Positions 16,483-24,351 of a stretch of 33,009 nt of DNA are shown here, piece after piece; position 1 is the stretch's first letter, and each line of letters begins with the position of its first letter. The notes beneath the pieces were generated by a model that ran no database searches, was not told the DNA's origin, and saw only the letters and a list, made by a program, of their open reading frames with translations. The position numbers were made by a program, and so were the translations under genes. This DNA is from Actinomycetota bacterium (lineage in GTDB: Bacteria > Actinomycetota > Actinomycetes > Actinomycetales > Microbacteriaceae): NCBI GenBank assembly GCA_009703445.1, contig WLGA01000001.1:1-33009 (forward strand), read 5' to 3'.

Positions 16483-17369
16483 GCGTTTTTATAGCCATCT
16501 TTCAGGCGCTCAATGGACACGTGAGTGTAAATCTGGGTGGTTCCTAGGCTGGCATGGCCGAGCAGTTCCTGAACCGCCCTTAGATCAGCCCCGCCATCAA
16601 GAAGATGGGTTGCTGCGCTGTGCCTCAACGAGTGGGGGCCAGCTGTTCCGGTCGGGGTGTTTTCCAGCAGCGCTGCCACCAGTGCATAGATTTGTCGAAC
16701 CCCGACTCGCAACCCTCTTGAATTAAGGAACATTGCTGAGTCTGTTTTTTCTTGAGCGAGTTGATTTCGACCGTGGCGCAACCAACCATCGAGGGCATCC
16801 CGAGCTGGCTGCCCGAATGGAACCATGCGCTCCTTGGAGCCCTTACCCATGAGACGAACGATGTTTCGGCTGTAGTCAACGTTTCCAAGATCCAAAGCCG
16901 CGAGTTCACTCACTCGCGCTCCGGTGGCATAAAGAAGTTCAACCATCGCCAGATCACGCAGCCCACTCGGGTTATCGAGTGTCGCCCTCGACTCGAGTGC
17001 ACTGAATACCTGATCGAGGCTCTCTCGAGAAACTACTTTGGGAAGTGAGCGACCGGCCTTCGGCGAGCGCAGCCTAAGCCCTGGGTCTTCGGCTATGTAA
17101 CCGGCTTTATGAAGCCACAGAGTGAAGGCCCTGGCAGCTGCGCTCTTGCGGGCAATCGTTGCCTTGGATGCACCCTTTTCACTTTGCCTCCAAAGCCAAT
17201 CACGCAAAGATTCAAGGGTGATCGCCTCGGCCGAACTTTCTGCTCCCAGAATCAGAGTCAGGTCCTGCAAGTCGGCCAAGTAAGCCTTGAGTGTGTTTGG
17301 CGAATAACCCTTGCTCGAGCGCAGATAGGTCGCGAACTCGACCTGCGCACGTTCTAGGGAGATTGACAT
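16467..17369 (-). CDS. xerC: XerC-type tyrosine recombinase
   Basis: 300 residues, usual Xer length. Resolves chromosome dimers at dif with XerD. N-terminal SAM-like DNA-binding domain (SKGYSPNTLKAYLADLQDL), then the catalytic domain with Arg152 (TGARVSEL), Lys176 (GKGSKER), His246-x2-Arg249 (HSLRH), His272 (LLGHASLGTTQIYTH) and Tyr281. All catalytic residues are present. The position next to dprA, before rpsB, is the usual actinobacterial site of xerC, so it is a resident gene and not an integrase. The ribosome site before the ATG is weak. Confidence 0.94.
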   Translation of the reverse strand: MSISLERAQVEFATYLRSSKGYSPNTLKAYLADLQDLTLILGAESSAEAITLESLRDWLWRQSEKGASKATIARKSAAARAFTLWLHKAGYIAEDPGLRLRSPKAGRSLPKVVSRESLDQVFSALESRATLDNPSGLRDLAMVELLYATGARVSELAALDLGNVDYSRNIVRLMGKGSKERMVPFGQPARDALDGWLRHGRNQLAQEKTDSAMFLNSRGLRVGVRQIYALVAALLENTPTGTAGPHSLRHSAATHLLDGGADLRAVQELLGHASLGTTQIYTHVSIERLKDGYKNAHPRA

Positions 17370-17393
17370 GTTTCAAAGATAGTTCGGGACCGG

Positions 17394-18623
17394 TCAAAGA
17401 CTTCGTCGCCAACCCGATGAGTCTCGTTCGATGTATCCCAGCAGTGAGAGGCCAGCTATGCCAATCTCGGCCTCTGCGGCAGTTAGCCCACCTTCGCTGC
17501 GAATCCGATTGAAATCTGCGCCAGTCAGACCAATAACGTCGAGAACCCTCGTCTCTAGGGCGCCCAACCCAGAGACTTCAGCCGGCATTGTCGTTGAATT
17601 CTCGCCAAGCAACTCGAGAATGTCGTCTGCGCAGGTAATCAGCTCAGCCTTTTGACCCCTGATTAGTTGGTGACAGCCATCCGAGCCTGGAGCATTGATT
17701 GGCCCTGGAACGGCACCAATTGGCCTACCTAGGTCAACCCCTCGATTTGCGGTGCTCACCGCGCCGGATCGAGCATTGGCCTCTACCAGGATGATTGCCT
17801 GACCTAGAGCCGCAATGAGTCTGTTCCGCTGTAGGAACCTCCACTTGGTTGGTTCGGCTCCCGGAGGCATCTCGCTCAGCAACAGACCCTTGCTCGCTAT
17901 CTCATTGAATAGTTCCCGATTACCAGAGGGATAGAGCCTGTCGAGACCACCTGCCATGACGGCGATTGTTTTGCCGCCTAGTGCCAGGGTTGCTCGATGA
18001 GCCTGTGCATCGATTCCATACGCTCCGCCGGAGATAATCGAAAACCCCCTACTCGCCATGGGTCCAACAAGTTCGCCGGTGGCATATTCACCGTAGGCGG
18101 TTGAAACTCTCGAGCCGACGACCGAAATGGCACGGCCAATGTCAAAGTTTGGCGTTCCTATGCCCCATAAACCCCGCGGTGCATGATTCTCCAGGTCTAG
18201 CAGCGCGTTGGGCCAGAACTCCGACGTCTCGGTTACGAACCATCCTCCAAGGGCGGCAATCGTGTTGACAGCAGAGGCAACCTTGGCCATTGAAAACCTA
18301 GGTGACCAGCGCTCGCGAGCGTCGGCAAGTGTTCTCTCGAAACGACCAAATTTTTGCATTTCCGCCCAGTCAGAGCCAGCTTGAGCGAAAAGGGAAACGT
18401 ATCTGGCGGCTGCAGTTCGCGCCAGTTCGAGTGAAAGAGCCCTTGCGGCGCCAAAGGTTGAGATCAACTGCCCGGCAAAGGCATCGCCAGGTTCACAGAT
18501 TACTGACCAGGCAATCGAAGAAAAGTAGTCAATCTCATCCTCGCTGGAGTTACCAAAGCGAACCTTCGCGCAGATAGCGGATAAATCGGAGCTTGAAATG
18601 GATAAGTCAGCAACTTTCACCAT
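17394..18623 (-). CDS. dprA: DprA, DNA-processing protein
   Basis: About 409 residues. Binds incoming single-stranded DNA and loads RecA during transformation. Seen: the Rossmann-type core with SGGAYGIDAQAHRATL, VMAGGLDRLYPSGN, SEMPPGAEPTKWRF, RNRLIAALG, VEANARSGAVSTA and PGPINAPGSDGCHQLI, then a C-terminal winged-helix domain (~345-409). The ATG at 18623 overlaps the comM stop by 7 bases; the GTG at 18620 gives a 4-base overlap and better spacing from AGGG, and may be the true start. It is coupled to comM, its usual partner. Confidence 0.94.
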   Translation of the reverse strand: MVKVADLSISSSDLSAICAKVRFGNSSEDEIDYFSSIAWSVICEPGDAFAGQLISTFGAARALSLELARTAAARYVSLFAQAGSDWAEMQKFGRFERTLADARERWSPRFSMAKVASAVNTIAALGGWFVTETSEFWPNALLDLENHAPRGLWGIGTPNFDIGRAISVVGSRVSTAYGEYATGELVGPMASRGFSIISGGAYGIDAQAHRATLALGGKTIAVMAGGLDRLYPSGNRELFNEIASKGLLLSEMPPGAEPTKWRFLQRNRLIAALGQAIILVEANARSGAVSTANRGVDLGRPIGAVPGPINAPGSDGCHQLIRGQKAELITCADDILELLGENSTTMPAEVSGLGALETRVLDVIGLTGADFNRIRSEGGLTAAEAEIGIAGLSLLGYIERDSSGWRRSL

Positions 18624-20182
18624 GACCCTGCACCATCTTCACCTCGAAGCAATGCTGCTTTGGCTACATCTTCAGCGTTCACCTTTTCTCTACCGGATAG
18701 GTCTGCATTCGACCAAGCCATGCGAAGGCATCGGTCGTACCCACGCATGCTCAACTGACCTCTTTCCATCGATTTCTCGAGCATTGCCGTGGCTTCAGAA
18801 TCGATTCGTAGATTCTTGCGCAGGTAAGACCCCGGAATCTGGGCATTTATCGACCAGGGAGTGTCACGCAAACGTCGGTGCGCGCGGTCTCGTGCTTCGA
18901 CGACCCGTGCTCTGATTTCTGCACTTGAGCGACCCAACTGCTGTGCACCGAGACGCGCCAAGGCAACTTGCGCAGGGTTGGCTAGGTGAAGTTTGAGTCG
19001 AACATCTATGCGATCCAGTAGTGGCCCGGAGAGCTTAGCTAGGTAAGCGTGGCGCGAACCTGCTGGGCACACGCACGCACGGCCGTTTCCGTCATACTTG
19101 CCGCAAGGGCATGGGTTTGCAGCCATGATCAACTGGAATTTTGCTGGAAACCTAGCCAAGCCTGCAGTTCGACTTATTAGCACCTCGCCGGATTCGAGAG
19201 GTTGGCGAAGAGCTTCGAGGATGGGGCGCTGAAACTCCGGCGCCTCGTCGAGAAACAACACTCCGTGGTTGGCAAGGGAAACCAATCCCGGTCGAGGAAG
19301 ACTCGCACCACCTCCTATGAACGAGGTGAGGCTAGCAGTGTGATGGGGTGCTTCAAAAGGTCGCTTTGCAACCAAGTCAGGTATGGGCTTTCGGCTGCCT
19401 GCAGCAGCAATCGAGCGAAGCGCACTGGTCTCAAGCGATTCATCAAAAGTAAGCGCGGGAAGAATCGATGGCAATCGTTCAGCGAGCATGGTTTTTCCCA
19501 CCCCTGGCGGGCCAACCATAAGCATGTGATGTCCGCCGGCAGCGGCAAGCGTCAGGGCGTAAATGGCGTCATCTTGGCCAATGACATCAGACAAATCTAG
19601 GTCGCTTTCGGCAACCTGATTCATGCTGGGTCTCTCTCCTTTGTGAAGCGCCAATTCATCTGCAACCAGATTCGCCCCATGGAAGCGCGACACCTCGGCG
19701 AGAGTCTTGGCGCCAAACACTTTGATTCCCTCGACTAACCCCGCTTCCTCCAGGTTTTCAAGTGGCACGATGAATTTTGCCCAGCCTGCTGCCTTGGCGG
19801 CTAAGACCGCCGGCAAAACGCCTGGCACAGCGCGTACCGAGCCATCCAACCCCAATTCTCCGAGATGGATGAAGGACGCGACCGAATCCGAGATGACTTT
19901 GCCCGACGCAGCCAGAATTGCGATGGCGATAGCAAGATCAAAACTCGCGCCGCGCTTAGGCACCGAAGCTGGCGAGAGGTTCACCGTTACCCTCCGGCCG
20001 GGCAGAGCCAGTCCGGAGTTTTGCGCCGCTGCACGCACGCGATCTCGCGACTCGGAAAGCGAGGCATCCGGCAGACCAACCAGCACAAACGAAGGCAGGT
20101 TGCTAGAGATCTCGGCTTCTATTTCGATGATTGTTCCAGCTAGGCCAACCAAACTAACCGCATAGGTCTTAGTGACAGCCAT
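18617..20182 (-). CDS. comM: ComM/YifB family Mg-chelatase-like AAA+ ATPase
   Basis: 521 residues. ComM is a hexameric helicase that extends heteroduplex during natural transformation; actinobacterial members are usually called YifB. N-terminal Lon-protease-like fold without a catalytic site (1-170), then the AAA+ module with Walker A GPPGVGKT (224-231) and Walker B VLFLDE (308-313), a Cys-rich ANPCPCGKYDGNGRACVCPAG-like segment, and the C-terminal Mg-chelatase domain. ATG 20182 is chosen because it overlaps the yraN stop as TGATG and begins the conserved MAVTKTYAVSLVGL; the frame is open further upstream inside yraN. Confidence 0.94.
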   Translation of the reverse strand: MAVTKTYAVSLVGLAGTIIEIEAEISSNLPSFVLVGLPDASLSESRDRVRAAAQNSGLALPGRRVTVNLSPASVPKRGASFDLAIAIAILAASGKVISDSVASFIHLGELGLDGSVRAVPGVLPAVLAAKAAGWAKFIVPLENLEEAGLVEGIKVFGAKTLAEVSRFHGANLVADELALHKGERPSMNQVAESDLDLSDVIGQDDAIYALTLAAAGGHHMLMVGPPGVGKTMLAERLPSILPALTFDESLETSALRSIAAAGSRKPIPDLVAKRPFEAPHHTASLTSFIGGGASLPRPGLVSLANHGVLFLDEAPEFQRPILEALRQPLESGEVLISRTAGLARFPAKFQLIMAANPCPCGKYDGNGRACVCPAGSRHAYLAKLSGPLLDRIDVRLKLHLANPAQVALARLGAQQLGRSSAEIRARVVEARDRAHRRLRDTPWSINAQIPGSYLRKNLRIDSEATAMLEKSMERGQLSMRGYDRCLRMAWSNADLSGREKVNAEDVAKAALLRGEDGAGSW

Positions 20183-20535
20183 CAGAAAACTTCTTTTAGG
20201 TGCTCGATGTGCACCCGACCGCCGGTAATCAGAACCGCGATAGCATCCAAGCGCACTTTCACGCCCGAAACCTGCTTCGTGATGCACCAATCAGATACTA
20301 GACGGCGCATGCGCGCGACTTTGTTTGCTGTTATCGCCTCGAAGGGATGACCGTAACCCGAACCGTTTCGCGTCTTGACCTCGACAAAAACCAGGCGATC
20401 TTTGTCCTTTGCGACAAGATCGATTTCGCCTAGGTTCGAGCGCCAGTTTCGGTCAATAATTTCATAGCCGCGGTCTTCGAGAAATTTAGCGGCTTGGTCT
20501 TCGCCGTATCTGCCGACATCTTGTTTGAGATTCAT
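20182..20535 (-). CDS. YraN/UPF0102 endonuclease-like protein
   Basis: 117 residues. Seen: GRYGEDQAAKFLEDRGY, the nuclease-like core LGEIDLVAKDKD and LVFVEVKTRN, which is the E-x-GEIDLV...VEVK signature of the UPF0102 (YraN) restriction-enzyme-like fold. The role is not established; the consistent neighbourhood with comM and dprA suggests DNA processing (inference). Coupled to comM by TGATG. Confidence 0.92.
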   Translation of the reverse strand: MNLKQDVGRYGEDQAAKFLEDRGYEIIDRNWRSNLGEIDLVAKDKDRLVFVEVKTRNGSGYGHPFEAITANKVARMRRLVSDWCITKQVSGVKVRLDAIAVLITGGRVHIEHLKEVF

Positions 20536-20592
20536 ATGTACGAATCTCGCGGAAGCGGAAGAGACTTAGCGTCTCAGCGCTAGAGATGTGCA

Positions 20593-20618
20593 AAACTGCC
20601 CACCAAAAGCGAGGTGGG
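20593..20618 (-). terminator. Possible weak terminator after the DUF2469 gene
   Basis: Minus strand hairpin CCCACC (20613-20618) with GGTGGG (20599-20604), 8-base loop, followed after two bases by four U. The U-tract is short, so termination is uncertain. Confidence 0.35.
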
Positions 20619-20626
20619 GATAAGGG

Positions 20627-20950
20627 CTACTCCCCTACTGCGAGTTCCTTAGGGATGTCGAAGGCTTTACCAGACAGCTCTTCAACGTTGACATCCTTGA
20701 AGGTGAGAACTCGCACGTTCTTCACGAAACGGTCTGTGCGATAGATGTCCCAAACCCAAACGTCAGCCATGTTGAGCTCGAAATAGAAATCTGCTGGAGT
20801 GTCAACGCGAACCAAAGTAACTTCGTTTGCCAAATAGAAACGACGCTCGGTCTCGATCACATACTTGAACGTGCCGACAACGTCTTTGTACTCGCGATAG
20901 AGAGCTAGCTCAGCCTCGCGGTCGTAGTCGTCGATTTCGTTTTCGTCCAT
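20627..20950 (-). CDS. DUF2469 family protein
   Basis: 107 residues, acidic at both ends. The core (AELALYREYKDVVGTFKYVI, TERRFYLANEV, ADVWVWDIYRTDRFVKNV, VLTFKDVNVEEL) matches the DUF2469 family, conserved across Actinobacteria between rnhB and yraN. Function unknown; cytoplasmic, with no membrane helix. It starts 9 bases after the rnhB stop, and a 91-base gap with a possible weak terminator separates it from yraN. Confidence 0.93.
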   Translation of the reverse strand: MDENEIDDYDREAELALYREYKDVVGTFKYVIETERRFYLANEVTLVRVDTPADFYFELNMADVWVWDIYRTDRFVKNVRVLTFKDVNVEELSGKAFDIPKELAVGE

Positions 20951-20959
20951 GGAAACAGT

Positions 20960-21658
20960 CTATTCCTCGAATGAAAGCTGGCCGTCGCCAAGGATTTTCG
21001 TCAACCAAGTATGGCGATGTTCACTAGATGGTCCAGTGGTTCGAATCGCCTGGATGTGGGCCTCTGACGCATAACCCTTGTGCCCGTCAAACCCATACTC
21101 GCCAAAGCTGGAGGCGAGCCCAATCATTAGGTTGTCTCGCTCAACCTTGGAAATCACCGAGGCAGCCGCCACCGAAACGCAATCCCGGTCGGCTTTGGTT
21201 CGCACAATCACTGGAATGCCCGAAGCCTTAGCGCCAAGCCAGTTGTGAGAACCATCAAGGATGATGATCGCGCCGTCTCGAGCGATTGCTTGCCTAAGTG
21301 AGGCATCTTGGAGTAGCGAATCGAGTGCCCGTCCTGCCGAAAGAGCCAGAGCTTGGACGATGCCCTTGGTGTCGATTTCATTTGCGGTGGCCATCCCGAC
21401 AGCGAAACCAGAAACCCAAGTTTGCACTGGCGCAAGAATTTCGTTGCGCGCCTTTTCGCTCAGAAGTTTCGAGTCTTTGAGGTTGCTGGGCCAAGCGGTT
21501 TCCACTCGTTGATCCTGTGAATCAAGTAGAGCAACACCAACAGCCACCGGCCCGGCAATCGCGCCACGGCCAACCTCATCCATGCCAATTATGAATCTGG
21601 CACCCTGAGCCCAGAGCTCGCGCTCGAGATTAAGGCTTGGGAACGTCTTTGAAGACAT
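20960..21658 (-). CDS. rnhB: Ribonuclease HII
   Basis: 232 residues. Removes ribonucleotides and RNA primers from DNA. Seen: IIGMDEVGRGAIAGPVAVG (catalytic Asp-Glu), LKDSKLLSEKAR, IIILDGSHNWLG and VRTKADRDCVSVAAASVISK with the remaining acidic residues, then the C-terminal YGFDGHKGY motif. The ATG at 21658 lies inside lepB (29-base overlap) without a clear ribosome site, but the next ATG would cut into the active-site motif. It is translated behind lepB. Confidence 0.95.
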   Translation of the reverse strand: MSSKTFPSLNLERELWAQGARFIIGMDEVGRGAIAGPVAVGVALLDSQDQRVETAWPSNLKDSKLLSEKARNEILAPVQTWVSGFAVGMATANEIDTKGIVQALALSAGRALDSLLQDASLRQAIARDGAIIILDGSHNWLGAKASGIPVIVRTKADRDCVSVAAASVISKVERDNLMIGLASSFGEYGFDGHKGYASEAHIQAIRTTGPSSEHRHTWLTKILGDGQLSFEE

Positions 21659-22379
21659 CTGAGAAGTTATCGAGCCATATCCAGTGCTCGACCGGCCAGG
21701 TGATTATGAATGCTCGCCCGACGATAAATTGCTTGCCGACAAAACCCTTGCTCGGGAGATCGCCATGGAAACGGGAGTCTTCACTGTTAGGGCGGTTATC
21801 GCCCATGACCCAAATCGAACCCTCAGGTACGACCACGTCGAAGGTTCGGTCCGAAGGTTTTGCATCCTTGGCTAGGTAGGGCTCGGTGATGGCCTTGCCA
21901 TTGATGGTGAGCTTGCCGTCTGCATCGCAGCATACGACGTGGTCGCCACCTATGCCGATAACGCGCTTGACCAGGTGTTGACTGCTATCCGGAGCCGTCA
22001 GCCCGAATGAAGACAGGAACCAATCGGCGACCGCGGCCACCGGAGTCTGAGATTCCGTTGAGACAGTGCCGAGCCAACCGCCAGGATCCTTGAACACGAC
22101 AACGTCGCCGCGTTCGATTGGAATGACGTTAGGCACCAATTCATTGACCAGGATGCGGTCATCGATTTGGAGAGTTTCAAGCATCGACCCGGATGGAACG
22201 AAGAAAGAGCGAATCAAGAATGTCTTGATTAAAAGAGAAAGCACCAACGCCGAACCCACGATTACAACGAGGTCAATCAAGAAAGCAACAAAAATGTTCT
22301 TCCTAAACCGACTCCATTTGGAACCAGGGTGGCGTGGTGCTTTTCTATTCGGGCTTAGAAACTGCCCAAGATTTGTCAT
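21630..22379 (-). CDS. lepB: Signal peptidase I
   Basis: 249 residues. Cleaves signal peptides from exported proteins on the outer face of the membrane. One membrane helix (~30-57) precedes FVPSGSMLETL with nucleophile Ser65; general base Lys138 lies in HLVKRVIGIGGD, and the GDNRPNSEDSR motif is complete. Two cysteines (150, 151) lie in the catalytic domain. It follows rplS by 23 bases. The ribosome site (AAGG next to the ATG) is poorly spaced. Confidence 0.96.
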   Translation of the reverse strand: MTNLGQFLSPNRKAPRHPGSKWSRFRKNIFVAFLIDLVVIVGSALVLSLLIKTFLIRSFFVPSGSMLETLQIDDRILVNELVPNVIPIERGDVVVFKDPGGWLGTVSTESQTPVAAVADWFLSSFGLTAPDSSQHLVKRVIGIGGDHVVCCDADGKLTINGKAITEPYLAKDAKPSDRTFDVVVPEGSIWVMGDNRPNSEDSRFHGDLPSKGFVGKQFIVGRAFIITWPVEHWIWLDNFSDVFKDVPKP

Positions 22380-22402
22380 GCCTTAAGTGTAAGCAGGCCA
22401 GA

Positions 22403-22756
22403 TTAGTTCTGGTTGTCGCGCTTCTCGGCGATCTTTGCCTTCTTGCCGCGTAGGTCGCGTAGGAAGTAAAGCTTCGCACGGCGAACAGCACCGCGTGATA
22501 GAACTTCGATCTTGTCGATTACTGGTGAGTGAACCGGGAAGGTACGCTCAACACCGACCTGGAAAGAAACCTTGCGGACGGTGAAGGTCTCGCGAACCGA
22601 CTCGCCTGAACGGCGGATAACGATGCCCTTGAAAACCTGGACACGGCTGCGGTTACCTTCAATGATGTTTACGTGAACGTTCACGGTGTCACCAACGCGG
22701 AACGCTGGGATGTCTGAACGAAGTGACGCTGCGTCGACTGAGTCGAGAATGTGCAT
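22403..22756 (-). CDS. rplS: 50S ribosomal protein L19
   Basis: 117 residues, full length. Lies at the subunit interface. Seen: PAFRVGDTVNVHVNIIEGNRSR, QVFKGIVIRRSG, ETFTVRKVSFQVGVERTFPV and RRAKLYFLRDLRGKKAKI. It follows trmD but has a 130-base gap with its own likely promoter. Confidence 0.98.
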   Translation of the reverse strand: MHILDSVDAASLRSDIPAFRVGDTVNVHVNIIEGNRSRVQVFKGIVIRRSGESVRETFTVRKVSFQVGVERTFPVHSPVIDKIEVLSRGAVRRAKLYFLRDLRGKKAKIAEKRDNQN

Positions 22757-22869
22757 TTTGAATCCATCTCTGTTACTGCGCGCAGGTCAACAACGGGTAA
22801 GTTTTTGATGATTTGTGTTCACATGCCTAACTCCCCTGCGGCAGAGCATTCAAGGCGAACAACCTGTTT

Positions 22870-22898
22870 ATTCTAGCGGTTATTGGCTAGTCAGGCAA
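22870..22898 (-). promoter_or_regulatory. rplS: Probable rplS promoter overlapping the end of trmD
   Basis: Minus strand TTGCCT (22893-22898), exactly 17 bases of spacer, then TAGAAT (22870-22875). These match four and five of six consensus bases. The -35 lies inside the last codons of trmD. Predicted transcript start near 22863, leaving a leader of about 107 bases. Confidence 0.55.
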
Positions 22899-23573
22899 TA
22901 AGTCTGGGCGAACGCGTTTGGTGCGTTCAACCTGTTGCTCTTTGCGCCACTTGGCAATCAGGGCATGGTTGCCGCTTAGCAACACGTCTGGCACCTCGAG
23001 CTCCCGCCAAACTGCAGGCTTGGTATAGCTTGGGTATTCGAGCAGGCCATCCGAGTGCGATTCCTCGACCAAACTTTCGGCGTTGCCGATAACACCTGGG
23101 ATGAGTCGCGCGATTGCCTCAACCATGGCGATTGCAGCAACTTCTCCGCCGTTCAACACGTAATCTCCGAGGCTAATCAGACGGACCCGGCCCTTGGTAG
23201 CTGCGTAATCAACTACGCGTTGGTCGATTCCCTCGTATCGCCCGCAGGCAAAGACGATGTGGTCTTCTTTGGCGAGCTCGTATGCAGTTGCCTGCTTGAA
23301 CTGCTCGCCGGCTGGAGAGGTGAAAATGATGGTGACATTGCCGTCTGCTGGCAGGATTTCATCGAAAGCCTCGCCCCAAGGTTCAGGCTTCATCAGCATG
23401 CCCGCGCCGCCGCCATACGGGCTGTCGTCTACGGTTTTGTGCTTGTCGTGAGTGAAGTCGCGAAGGTCGTGAACTCGAAGGTCGATGATCTCTTTTTCGC
23501 GGGCTTTGCCCAGCAAGGAAATGTCTAGAGCCTTGAAGTACTCCGGAAAAATCGAAATAGCGTCAATGCGCAC
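22887..23573 (-). CDS. trmD: tRNA (guanine-N1)-methyltransferase TrmD
   Basis: 228 residues. Makes m1G37 in tRNAs and prevents frameshifting. Seen: the SPOUT trefoil-knot signatures DSPYGGGAGMLMKPEP, FTSPAGEQFKQATAYEL, FACGRYEGIDQRV, SLGDYVLNGGEVAAI, and the C-terminal motif YPSYTKPAVWRELEVPDVL. GTG start 2 bases after the rimM stop, with GAGG upstream. Usual neighbour of rimM, rpsP and rplS. Confidence 0.97.
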   Translation of the reverse strand: MRIDAISIFPEYFKALDISLLGKAREKEIIDLRVHDLRDFTHDKHKTVDDSPYGGGAGMLMKPEPWGEAFDEILPADGNVTIIFTSPAGEQFKQATAYELAKEDHIVFACGRYEGIDQRVVDYAATKGRVRLISLGDYVLNGGEVAAIAMVEAIARLIPGVIGNAESLVEESHSDGLLEYPSYTKPAVWRELEVPDVLLSGNHALIAKWRKEQQVERTKRVRPDLLPD

Positions 23574-23575
23574 GA

Positions 23576-24118
23576 CTAGTCCTCGACTACCTCTTCGAAT
23601 AGACCACCAGGCGGGGTGATTGTGACTTCACCCTTGTCGATGTCTACGGTTGGCACGAATGCCTTGATGAATGGAAGCAAGACCTCTTCGGTCTCGGTTT
23701 TAACGGCTAGGCAGTCTTGTGCCGGAAGGTGATCAACACGGATGACTTCACCGATCTGAACACCGTCGCGGATGACCTTCAGCCCGATTAATTGGTGATC
23801 GTACCAGGCATCTGGTTCTTCCGGAAGAATTTCTACATCTGCGTTTACTAGCAGAATCGCCTTGATAAGAGTCTCGGCGGCGTTGCGGTCATCCACGTTC
23901 TCAAGAAAGAGAACCGGCTGAGCGTTGTAATAGCGGAGTTCCTTGACGGTAACGGTCTTGCCGAACCAAGGAGAACTGTCTGGCACCTGCAGGTCGAGGA
24001 CCGCGCCAGTTTTGAACCGAGTCTCAGGACTGTCGGTATATAGTTCGAGTTTGAAAGCTCCCTTTAGGCCATGCGCTTTGACAAGGCGGCCAACTCGGAG
24101 CGTGGTCTTGCTAGAAAT
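23576..24118 (-). CDS. rimM: RimM, 16S rRNA processing protein, probably starting at ATT
   Basis: Binds S19 and helps mature the 30S head. The full family N-terminus (RVGRLVKAHGLKGAFKLELY) is encoded in frame upstream of the first GTG at 23986, so that GTG cannot be the start. Between the in-frame stop at 24134-24136 and this conserved block there is no ATG, GTG, TTG or CTG. The best candidate is ATT at 24116-24118, giving 180 residues, overlapping the khpA stop by 8 bases, with GGTGGA 5 bases upstream. The C-terminal PRC-barrel (WYDHQLIGLKVIRDG, IKAFVPTVDI) is intact. The call of RimM is firm; the start is inference, and a base error or +1 frameshift from khpA are alternatives. Confidence 0.85.
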   Translation of the reverse strand: MSSKTTLRVGRLVKAHGLKGAFKLELYTDSPETRFKTGAVLDLQVPDSSPWFGKTVTVKELRYYNAQPVLFLENVDDRNAAETLIKAILLVNADVEILPEEPDAWYDHQLIGLKVIRDGVQIGEVIRVDHLPAQDCLAVKTETEEVLLPFIKAFVPTVDIDKGEVTITPPGGLFEEVVED

Positions 24119-24347
24119 CGGTGTCCACCACGTCTACGCGAACCTTCTTGCCGTCGGCAAGAGCGTTTACTAGGGTGCGAAGCGCCTTAGCGGTGCGGCC
24201 GTTGCGCCCGATCACGCGGCCCAGATCGTCTGGGTGCACGTGAACCTCGAGCAAGTCTCCTCGCGAGGTTGATCGTGCAGTCACGGTAGCGTCGTCTGGA
24301 TTGTCGACGATTCCCTTGACCAGGTGTTCGAGCGCAGCGGCTAGCAC
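24111..24347 (-). CDS. khpA: KhpA-type KH-domain RNA-binding protein
   Basis: 78 residues, one KH domain with LEVHVHPDDLGRVIGRNGRT (GRNG loop). Small KH proteins between rpsP and rimM (YlqC/KhpA) bind RNA and in some bacteria affect cell length and small RNAs. GTG start 4 bases after the rpsP stop, weak ribosome site. Its 3' end holds the proposed rimM start. Confidence 0.93.
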   Translation of the reverse strand: MLAAALEHLVKGIVDNPDDATVTARSTSRGDLLEVHVHPDDLGRVIGRNGRTAKALRTLVNALADGKKVRVDVVDTDF

Positions 24348-24351
24348 TTAC

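Noticed and set aside
16467..17369. Tyrosine recombinase as a sign of an integrated element
   Set aside because: Sequence and neighbourhood fit resident XerC; no attachment repeats, tRNA or phage genes nearby.
23576..23986. rimM called from the GTG at 23986
   Set aside because: This would remove the conserved N-terminal RimM domain that is encoded in frame directly upstream.
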